From DATBDN01 sp036269895 (GTDB lineage Bacteria; Actinomycetota; Thermoleophilia; Solirubrobacterales; Thermoleophilaceae): a stretch of 64,000 nt of DNA. Position numbers and translations under genes: made by a program. The notes below the pieces were generated by a model that was not told the origin of the DNA, did not search any database, and was given only the letters and a program-made list of their open reading frames with translations. Positions 57,877-64,000 of this stretch are shown here, in pieces (position 1 is the first letter of the stretch; each line of letters opens with the position of its first letter). Location: the NCBI GenBank assembly GCA_036269895.1, contig DATBDN010000113.1:19367-83366 (forward strand), given 5' to 3'.

Positions 57877-60432
57877 TCAGACGTACTGGAGCGCCTCGAG
57901 CACGTCCAGCTTGGCCGCGCGCCGCGCAGGAGCGATTGCGGCGAGTGTCCCGGCGACGACCGCGATGACCACGAATGCGATCAGCGTGCCGACCGGGAGC
58001 TGGAACGTAAGGCCCCACGCCTTGTTGAGGGCCCCGACGGTCATCGCGCCGAGTGCGAGCCCGACGCCGGCGCCCAGTGTGGCGCCGATCAGCGCGGTCA
58101 CGATCGACTCGTGGCGCACCATCTTGCGAGTCTGACGGCGAGTCATGCCGACGGCGCGGAGCATCCCGATCTCACGGGTGCGCTCGACCACCGACAGGGC
58201 CAGCGTGTTGACGATGCCGAAGAGCGACACGATGACCGCGAACGCGAGCAGCACGTAGAGGATCGCGAGCATCGAGTCCAGCCACGACAGCTGGTCGTGA
58301 ACGAACTTGTCAGTCGTCGACACCTTGACGGCCGGGTACGGCGCCAGCGCCGTCTTCAGGTCGCCGAGCGATCCACCCTTGATGAACGCGAAGCGATCGC
58401 CGTCCGCGTGGAAGTACTTCCCGAACGTCCCGTTCGAGACGGTGACCTCTCCGAGCGACAGGCCGTTGAGCTTGGCGTCCATCAGGCCGACGACCTTCAG
58501 CTGGGTCTTCTCGCCGGACTGAGCCGTCAGCTCGACCGGCGACCCCACGTGGTAGTGGTGCTTCTTCGCGAAATCGTCGAGCAGGATGGCGCCAGTGCCG
58601 TCCAGCTGCGACAACGCCGCATCGGAGGAGCCCTTCTTCCACTGGAAGGTCACGACCTGGCTGATCTGGCCAGGGTTGACGCCGTCGACGCGGACCTTGG
58701 CCTTGCCGGCCTTCGCGCTGTCCTCGCGGATGCCCTGGACAGTCGCGACGCCCGAGACAGACTTGGCGGCGCCCTTGGCCTGGCCCGTGATCGGCGACCA
58801 GTTATCGGAGGCCGAGATCACGTAGTCGCTGTTCGACACCTGGGCGCGGAGCGACTTCTCGGCCGTGACCTTGACCGACGCCGCCAGCACCGCGACGAAC
58901 GTGACCAGCGCGATACCGATCATGAGCGCCGCCGCCGTGGCGGCCGTGCGACCGGGCTTGCGCTCTGTGTTGCGGCGAGCCAGGATGCCCGACGCACCGG
59001 CGAGCTTCTCACCGGGCCGGCCGAGCACCGAGGCCAGCGGCCGGACGAACTTCGGCGACACGAGCGCGATCCCGATGAACAGCATGAGCGAGCCCAGGCC
59101 GATGAACGGGAGACGCTCGCCGAACGACATGCCGGAACCGAAGTTGCCGTAGGCGGCCGCGGCGAGGCCGACGATGGTGACGCCGAGACCGATCTTCGGC
59201 AGACGTCGGCCGGTCTTCGTGAGCGGCAGCTCGGCGCCCTCACGCAGAGCGGCAACCGGCTCGATGCGGGTTGCGCGGAGCGCGGGGGCGATCGACGCGA
59301 GGACCGTCACGCCGATACCAACGATGGCAGCGACGATCGCTGTCCGTACCGCGAACACCGTGCCCACCTTCGGCAGGTCCAGGCCGGCGGCGGTCATGAC
59401 CGCCTGCAGGCCCTTCGCGATCGCGAAGCCGAGCAGAAGTCCGAGGACCGTCCCGATGACGCCCATGACTGCGGCCTCGCCGACGACCGAGCGCATCACC
59501 TGACGGCGGCTGGCGCCGACCGTCCGCAGCATCGCGAGCTCACGGATGCGCTGAGCGACCGTGATCGAGAGCGTGTTGAAGATGATGAACGCTCCGACGA
59601 ACAGCGAGATCGCGCCAAAGGCGACCAGGATGCCGCGGATGATCTTCACGAACGACGTGAGGCCGTCGAGCGTGAAACGGTCCTGCTTCTTCGCCGACTG
59701 GACGGTCACGTCAGAGCCGAGCTGCTTGCGCAGCGTGGCCTGGAGCTGAGCCTGCGAGACGCCGTCACGGGCGCCCACGAGGACCGAGTTGAAGTTGTTC
59801 CCCTTGTGGAACATGGCCTGCGCCTCGGGCAGCGTGAAGATCGCCGCCGTGGCGGTGCCGAAGTTGTCGACCGAGCCCCACTTCGTGATGCCGACGACCT
59901 TGAACATCTTGGCCGGGCCGATAGCGGAGACCTTGATCTGGTCGCCAACCTTGTAATGCTTCTTGTCAGCCGTGCCCTTGTCGATCACGACCTCGTTCGG
60001 AGCGGTCGCGAAGCGGCCCTCCGTCAGCTTGAACGGCGACAGGTTCTTGCCGTTCACAGGATCCAGGCCGACCGCGAAGTACGGACCGGTCCCGATGACC
60101 TTGCCGTTCTTCCCGATCAACTTCGCCTGCTCGGTGATGTCGCCGGCGGCGGTCGCCACCTGCGGGAGCGAGCGGACCTTGTGCAGCAGGACAGGCGGCA
60201 CGGTCACGGCCGTACCGACCGTGTCGCTGCCGGAGTTGAACGCCTGCTTCTTCGTGACGACGGCGTCGGTGTTGTCGTACGCCGAGCTCGAGAGCGAGTT
60301 CGCCGCGCTCAGCATCGTGTCGGACAAGACGTAGGCGCCGCTGATCATGGCGACGCCGATGACCACGGCCAGCGTGGTCAACACAGCCCGGGCCTTGTGT
60401 AGCCCGAGTCCCTTGAGAGCGACCTTGGTCAT
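57877..60432 (-). CDS. FtsX-like ABC exporter permease (MacB-type, duplicated)
   Basis: Large permease of 851 aa. An N-terminal membrane segment (LTTLAVVIGVAMISGAYVL) is followed by an extracellular MacB-PCD region, an FtsX domain (about 265-395, including MLRTVGASRRQVMRSVVGEA), two central segments, a second PCD and a final FtsX domain (about 725-845, MLRAVGMTRRQTRKMVRHE). This ten-segment plan is typical of actinobacterial lipoprotein or peptide exporters. ATG overlaps the ATPase stop (ATGA). Confidence 0.92.
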   Translation of the reverse strand: MTKVALKGLGLHKARAVLTTLAVVIGVAMISGAYVLSDTMLSAANSLSSSAYDNTDAVVTKKQAFNSGSDTVGTAVTVPPVLLHKVRSLPQVATAAGDITEQAKLIGKNGKVIGTGPYFAVGLDPVNGKNLSPFKLTEGRFATAPNEVVIDKGTADKKHYKVGDQIKVSAIGPAKMFKVVGITKWGSVDNFGTATAAIFTLPEAQAMFHKGNNFNSVLVGARDGVSQAQLQATLRKQLGSDVTVQSAKKQDRFTLDGLTSFVKIIRGILVAFGAISLFVGAFIIFNTLSITVAQRIRELAMLRTVGASRRQVMRSVVGEAAVMGVIGTVLGLLLGFAIAKGLQAVMTAAGLDLPKVGTVFAVRTAIVAAIVGIGVTVLASIAPALRATRIEPVAALREGAELPLTKTGRRLPKIGLGVTIVGLAAAAYGNFGSGMSFGERLPFIGLGSLMLFIGIALVSPKFVRPLASVLGRPGEKLAGASGILARRNTERKPGRTAATAAALMIGIALVTFVAVLAASVKVTAEKSLRAQVSNSDYVISASDNWSPITGQAKGAAKSVSGVATVQGIREDSAKAGKAKVRVDGVNPGQISQVVTFQWKKGSSDAALSQLDGTGAILLDDFAKKHHYHVGSPVELTAQSGEKTQLKVVGLMDAKLNGLSLGEVTVSNGTFGKYFHADGDRFAFIKGGSLGDLKTALAPYPAVKVSTTDKFVHDQLSWLDSMLAILYVLLAFAVIVSLFGIVNTLALSVVERTREIGMLRAVGMTRRQTRKMVRHESIVTALIGATLGAGVGLALGAMTVGALNKAWGLTFQLPVGTLIAFVVIAVVAGTLAAIAPARRAAKLDVLEALQYV

Positions 60433-61175
60433 GCTACGGAGACCTCCTTGATCGCCTCGAGCACGCCGGCCTCGGTCGGGTCGTTGAACTCACGGACGAT
60501 CTTGCCGTCGGCCAGGAAGATGACGCGGTCCGCGTAAGAGGCGGCGTGCGCATCATGGGTGACCATGACGGTGGTCTGGTTGCGCTCGTCGGCGGCGCTT
60601 CGCAGCAGCTGCAGGATGTCGTCGGAGCTCTTCGAGTCCAGGTTGCCCGTGGGCTCGTCGGCGAAGACGACGGCCGGCTCGGTGATGAGCGCCCGCGCGA
60701 CCGCGACGCGCTGCTGCTGGCCGCCCGAGAGCTCGGTCGGCTTGTGCTTGCGCCGGTCGGTCAGACCGACCTTGTCGAGCAGTGCCTCGAGGTTGCCGTT
60801 GGCCTTCTGGCGGCCCAGTGTGAGCGGCAGGACGATGTTCTCCTCCGCAGTCAGCTGCGGGATCAGGTTGAACGCCTGGAAGATGAAGCCGACCCGCTCG
60901 CGGCGGAGCATCGTCAGCTCCTTGTCCTTCATCTGGGTGACGTTCTCGCCCTCGATGTATACGTTGCCCTCGCTCGGACGATCGAGACCGGCAAGCAGGT
61001 GCATGAGCGTCGACTTGCCCGAGCCCGAGGGACCCATGACGGCGAGGAACTCGCCGGGCGCGACGTCGAGTGAGACGGTGCAGAGAGCGCGCACAGCGGC
61101 TTCGCCCTCCCCGTAGTTCTTGGTGATTTCCACTGCACTGACGGCGGGAGTGCTGCCGTCTCCGTTGCTGTACAT
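60429..61175 (-). CDS. ABC exporter ATP-binding protein (MacB/LolD-like)
   Basis: ABC ATPase of 248 aa. Walker A GPSGSGKST (48-56), Q-loop FIFQAFNLIPQLTAEENI, signature LSGGQQQRVAVARAL, Walker B VVFADEPTGNLDS. An AAAGGA ribosome site lies before the ATG. Pairs with the adjacent FtsX-type permease. Divergently transcribed two-component genes nearby probably control it, as in Lia/Bce-like systems. Confidence 0.94.
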   Translation of the reverse strand: MYSNGDGSTPAVSAVEITKNYGEGEAAVRALCTVSLDVAPGEFLAVMGPSGSGKSTLMHLLAGLDRPSEGNVYIEGENVTQMKDKELTMLRRERVGFIFQAFNLIPQLTAEENIVLPLTLGRQKANGNLEALLDKVGLTDRRKHKPTELSGGQQQRVAVARALITEPAVVFADEPTGNLDSKSSDDILQLLRSAADERNQTTVMVTHDAHAASYADRVIFLADGKIVREFNDPTEAGVLEAIKEVSVA

Positions 61176-61212
61176 AGAGCGGAGTCCTTTGGTGTGGGGG
61201 ACGGGTTGTTGC

Positions 61213-61680
61213 CTAGGCGGCCAGTGCCGCGTGCTGGTAGTCGAACTCGGGGTTCTCGGCGGCGAAGGCGAGCTCGCTGAGCGCGCTCTTCAGGGCGCCG
61301 CCGGCGAGGAAGCCCTCGACGGCCTTGGCCACGAAGCGGCCCATGACGCCCTTGCCCTTAACGTCGATCGAGGCGCGGACGTGAGCCCAGTCATCGCGGG
61401 GGAAGACGTCGTAGACGACGTCCATCTCCACGAACGGGCCCACTGCCGTCAGGCGCAGGCCCTCGTCGCTCGCCTCGTGGACTTCCACTTCGAAGGCCAG
61501 CTCCTTGCCGGCCAGCATGCCCGCCACGCGAGCCCTGCTGCCGGTTGTGAGCCGGTCGCTGTGGAGCCCCTCGACCTCGAACGGGACCGGGGCCCAGCTG
61601 GAGATCGCGCACGGCCGGGTCAGGACGTCCATGACCATCCCCGGATCCGCGCCAATAGAGGTGTCGGCTGTCCATGCCAT
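61213..61680 (-). CDS. SRPBCC family protein
   Basis: START/Bet v1-like fold of 155 aa: DVLTRPCAISSWAPVPFEVEGL, SDRLTTGSRARVAGMLAGKELAFEVEV and the long C-terminal helix GRFVAKAVEGFLAGGALKSALSELA. It could bind a hydrophobic ligand. First gene before the ABC exporter, 37 bp upstream, and next to the putative response-regulator sites, so probably co-regulated with the exporter. Confidence 0.82.
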   Translation of the reverse strand: MAWTADTSIGADPGMVMDVLTRPCAISSWAPVPFEVEGLHSDRLTTGSRARVAGMLAGKELAFEVEVHEASDEGLRLTAVGPFVEMDVVYDVFPRDDWAHVRASIDVKGKGVMGRFVAKAVEGFLAGGALKSALSELAFAAENPEFDYQHAALAA

Positions 61681-61736
61681 ATGGCGATACTCCGCGTTTT
61701 GGCGGCCTGGGGCATCGGCTTCGAGGCCGATTCGCC

Positions 61737-61785
61737 GTCATCCCTGAGGAGGATTTGGAGTCGTCCCTGCGGCGGACGACATAGT
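61737..61785. promoter_or_regulatory. Tandem inverted repeats in the exporter/two-component gap
   Basis: Two 18-bp copies, GTCATCCCTGAGGAGGAT (61737-61754) and GTCGTCCCTGCGGCGGAC (61760-61777), agree at 14 positions and start 23 bp apart. Each is itself an inverted repeat (ATCC-7-GGAT and GTCGTCC-7-GGACGAC). CATAGT at 61780-61785 may be a -10 for the kinase gene. Good candidates for response-regulator dimer sites. Confidence 0.55.
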
Positions 61786-61813
61786 CCCCGCGCGCGGGTA
61801 ACTTCGGCCCCGA

Positions 61814-62992
61814 ATGAGTTCCTCGTTTCCGAGGATCAGCGCCCGCCAGGGCGATGCGTTGATGGCCATCGCGCTGTCGGTCGTACTCGTGCTCGAGCTT
61901 AGCCTCGGGTCGAACATCACCGGGCCTTTTTGGGCGAACTACGTCTGCGGGCTGGTGACCACGGCTGCGGTGGCGTGGCGGCGGCCGTGGCCCGTGTGGG
62001 CGCTGGCGGTGCAGCTGTCGGCGGTGTTGCTGTCGACCGCTTTCGGCGGGGACCTTGCCGAGAACCCGTTCTCGCCGTTTCTCGCCGTGATCGTCGTGAT
62101 GTACGCCGTCGGTTCCTACGCGCCCCGCGAGTGGAGCCTGTTCGGCGTGGGGATCGGCGTGGTCGGGATGATCCTGATCACCGTCGTCGGGGACCAGGGG
62201 CACGACGCCGGGTCGTATGTCGGCACGATCCTGCTGGCGATCCTGCTGCCGTGGGCAGCCGGGCGCGCGGTGAAGGAGTGGGCGCAGCGGGCGCTCGAGC
62301 TCGAGCGAGTGAACGCGGCGCTGAGGGCGGAGCAGGAGCAGCGGTCCTTGCTCGCCGTCGCTGACGAGCGGTCGCGGATCGCGCGTGAGCTGCACGACGT
62401 CGTCGCACACTCGATTTCGGTCATGGTCATCCAGTCCGAGGGCGCGAAGCGGATGATGGACCGCGACCCACGGCGCGCGAAGGCTGCCTTGGAGCAGATC
62501 GAGGGCACCGGTCGGGCCGCCTTGGTCGAGATGCGCCGGTTGTTAGGCGTCTTGCGCAAGGAGCGGGAGGCCGTCGTTCGGACGCCCCAACCCGGGACCG
62601 GGACATTGGACATGCTGGTCGACCGAGCCCAGGAAGCCGGCCTCGATGTGCGTGTGGCGATCGACGGGCAGCGGAAGACGCTGCCCGCCGGCATTGACGT
62701 GTCCGTCTTCCGGATCATCCAGGAGGCGCTGACGAACTCGTTGAAGCATGCCGGTCCTACTAGGGCGGACGTGCTGTTGACCTACCACCCGGACTCCGTC
62801 GAGGTCGAGATCGTCGACGCCGGGATCGTGAACGGCTACGAGCCGCCGGAGCCCGATCCAGAGAACCCCCAGCACGGGCTGCTCGGCATGAAAGAACGGG
62901 TTTCCCTGTACGGAGGGGAAATCGTCACCGGCCCATGCGAGGATGGGCGAGACGGCTACCGGGTCTGGGCCCGAATACCCCTGACTACATAA
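61814..62992 (+). CDS. Sensor histidine kinase (DesK/NarX-type, HisKA_3)
   Basis: Membrane kinase of 392 aa. Residues 15-160 contain four to six hydrophobic segments and no large extracellular loop, so it may sense the membrane or its ABC partner (intramembrane sensing). Phospho-acceptor His194 lies in IARELHDVVAHSISVMV; the ATPase domain shows EALTNSLKHAGPTRADVLL and HGLLGMKERVSLYGGEI. Followed after 3 bp by its response regulator. Confidence 0.93.
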   Translation: MSSSFPRISARQGDALMAIALSVVLVLELSLGSNITGPFWANYVCGLVTTAAVAWRRPWPVWALAVQLSAVLLSTAFGGDLAENPFSPFLAVIVVMYAVGSYAPREWSLFGVGIGVVGMILITVVGDQGHDAGSYVGTILLAILLPWAAGRAVKEWAQRALELERVNAALRAEQEQRSLLAVADERSRIARELHDVVAHSISVMVIQSEGAKRMMDRDPRRAKAALEQIEGTGRAALVEMRRLLGVLRKEREAVVRTPQPGTGTLDMLVDRAQEAGLDVRVAIDGQRKTLPAGIDVSVFRIIQEALTNSLKHAGPTRADVLLTYHPDSVEVEIVDAGIVNGYEPPEPDPENPQHGLLGMKERVSLYGGEIVTGPCEDGRDGYRVWARIPLTT

Positions 62993-62995
62993 GAC

Positions 62996-63727
62996 ATGAG
63001 CATTCGAGTTCTGCTGGTCGACGATCAAGCGCTGGTGCGCGCGGGGTTCAGGATGATCCTGGACGCCGAGGAAGACATCGAGGTCGTCGGTGAGGCCTCC
63101 GATGGGGAGCAGGCCGTGTCGTCCGCAGCGCGCTTCAACCCCGACGTGATTCTCATGGACGTGCGGATGCCGAACATGGACGGCATCGAGGCGACGCGGA
63201 AGATCGTTTCCGCTGAGGCGAACGGGGCGTCGGCGGCGGGGTCGGGGTCAGGCTCGGAGGACGTGGATCCCGCTTTGGACCGGCCGCGCGTTCTCATGCT
63301 GACCACGTTCGAGCTGGACGAGTACGTCTATGAGAGCCTGAGGGCTGGCGCGAGCGGGTTCCTCTTGAAGGACGTGCCGGCGGATCAGCTGGTGGCTGGG
63401 ATCCGAGTGGTGGCCGAAGGGGAAGCCCTGCTCGCGCCGTCAGTGACGAAGCGGCTGATCTCGGACTTCAGCGCCGCTCGGGCGGCGAAGGCGATCGAGG
63501 AGCATCCGCCGGCGGGCCTCGATGAGCTGACGACGCGCGAGATGGAAGTCTTCAAGCTGATCGCCCGCGGGATGTCGAATCATGAGATTGCTCAGGAGCT
63601 TGTGGTGTCCGAGACGACGGTGAAGACGCATGTGGCTCGGATACTCATGAAGCTGGGGCTGCGGGATCGGGTTCAGGCTGTGGTGCTGGCTTATGAGAGC
63701 GGGCTGGTGCAGCCTGGGGCGGGCTGA
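62996..63727 (+). CDS. NarL/LuxR-type response regulator with insertion in the receiver
   Basis: Regulator of 243 aa. Receiver: Asp9/Asp10, acceptor Asp55 in VILMDVRMPNMDG, Thr in VLMLTTFELDEYV, Lys in FLLKDVPAD. LuxR-type DNA-binding domain: LTTREMEVFKLIARGMSNHEIAQELVVSETTVKTHVARIL. A ~22-residue Gly/Ser/Ala and acidic insertion (EANGASAAGSGSGSEDVDPA) interrupts the receiver between helix 3 and strand 4. Partner of the adjacent kinase; likely binds the tandem repeats at 61737. Confidence 0.93.
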   Translation: MSIRVLLVDDQALVRAGFRMILDAEEDIEVVGEASDGEQAVSSAARFNPDVILMDVRMPNMDGIEATRKIVSAEANGASAAGSGSGSEDVDPALDRPRVLMLTTFELDEYVYESLRAGASGFLLKDVPADQLVAGIRVVAEGEALLAPSVTKRLISDFSAARAAKAIEEHPPAGLDELTTREMEVFKLIARGMSNHEIAQELVVSETTVKTHVARILMKLGLRDRVQAVVLAYESGLVQPGAG

Positions 63728-64000
63728 CGGACTCATAATCCGTCGGTCCCACCGGCTCTAGTTCCACACGCAGGCGGTAATCGCGGCGAGACCCGGAGGC
63801 CGGGTCCGCTCCAGACGGGTCTCCCGCCGGGTCAGGCAGCTTCGGAGATGACGGTGAACCGCGCGAACCGCTCTTCAAGCCGATGTGGATCCGGTCGGTC
63901 TGTCACGCGGGAAGGAAAATGGATAGGTGAGCGGTGGAATCCCTGGAGGCCCTCACGCAACATCGGCCCATCCCTTTCTTCGAGTAGTCGTCGCGCGATG
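63728..64000. other. Right-end stretch with no confident gene
   Basis: A perfect hairpin GACCCGG-AGG-CCGGGTC lies at 63790-63806, and ACGGA-CTCATAA-TCCGT near 63729-63745 looks like a tRNA anticodon arm but has no matching T or acceptor arm. A 24-codon minus-strand frame (63832-63906) begins with GTG but lacks a ribosome site. I assign no function. Confidence 0.4.

Noticed and set aside
63728..63775. Possible tRNA with a CAT anticodon after the response regulator gene
   Set aside because: Only the anticodon arm and a GGTC-like variable region fit. No T arm or acceptor stem can be paired, and the 5' half would lie in the response regulator gene.
63832..63906. 24-codon minus-strand frame starting GTG (TDRPDPHRLEERFARF...)
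   Set aside because: The peptide looks protein-like but has no ribosome site, is very short and sits at the window edge; not enough to call a gene.

Overview
The window is GC-rich, densely coding DNA with short intergenic gaps, frequent 1-4 bp start/stop overlaps, many GTG and TTG starts and several genes that look leaderless. F420/FMN luciferase-like oxidoreductases, an alkyltransferase-like protein, a receiver/thioredoxin-reductase fusion next to DUF445 and Abi-alpha genes, a DesK/NarL-type two-component pair and many secreted cell-wall proteins together suggest an actinobacterium, most likely of the Thermoleophilia (Solirubrobacterales). That placement is inference from gene content, not from a marker gene. 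I see no rRNA, CRISPR array, insertion sequence, prophage or confident tRNA, so this is ordinary chromosome.

Layout, left part. 0-7 kb: an M15-like peptidase; a thiolase-TetR-PP2C phosphatase operon behind a palindromic operator; an NAD(P)-binding protein coupled to an LLM oxidoreductase; a secreted transglycosylase-like protein with a structured leader. 7-19 kb: alkyltransferase-like protein, MDR reductase, glycosyltransferase, secreted HExxH protease, glycosidase-like protein with a peptidoglycan-binding domain, VOC and class V aminotransferase, class III cyclase, then lipid and amino-acid enzymes (phosphatase, acyltransferase, acyl-CoA dehydrogenase, PLP lyase). 19-27 kb: the REC/TrxR-DUF445-Abi-alpha operon, VOC, acyl-CoA ligase and a lipoprotein esterase. 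27-35 kb: beta-helix protein, aldo/keto reductase, cyclopropane synthase, ROK kinase, Tat amine oxidase, GGDEF protein.

Right part. 35-41 kb: two HtrA-like proteases with an HxlR regulator, a primary-type sigma factor, a MarR regulator divergent from a second LLM gene, and an ECF sigma/anti-sigma pair. 41-46 kb: OsmC, GNAT, Gfo/Idh/MocA and a xylose/ribose-type sugar ABC importer. 46-54 kb: AzgA purine permease, RecQ, MscS, an MFS transporter with a winged-helix-like tail, and a flavin monooxygenase. 54-57 kb: an alkylation-repair operon (Ada/AlkA fusion plus a frameshifted ogt). 57-64 kb: a STAS protein, a MacB-like ABC exporter with an SRPBCC protein, and a divergent histidine kinase/response regulator.

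Two non-coding patterns stand out. First, a TGTTGC-4-GCAACA-type box occurs three times (4445, 37313, 39074), each immediately downstream of a TAnnAT hexamer. The boxes precede the NAD(P)/LLM operon, the sigma-factor gene, and the marR/LLM divergon, which suggests one MarR regulon joining both LLM genes and a sigma factor. Second, four dispersed palindromes with a GGGGACAGTCCCC or GGGGTCAGACCCC-like core (6079, 14536, 48133, 54864) lie exactly at the 3' ends of genes and sometimes supply their stop codons. Coding sequence drifts toward A-ending codons as it approaches three of them.
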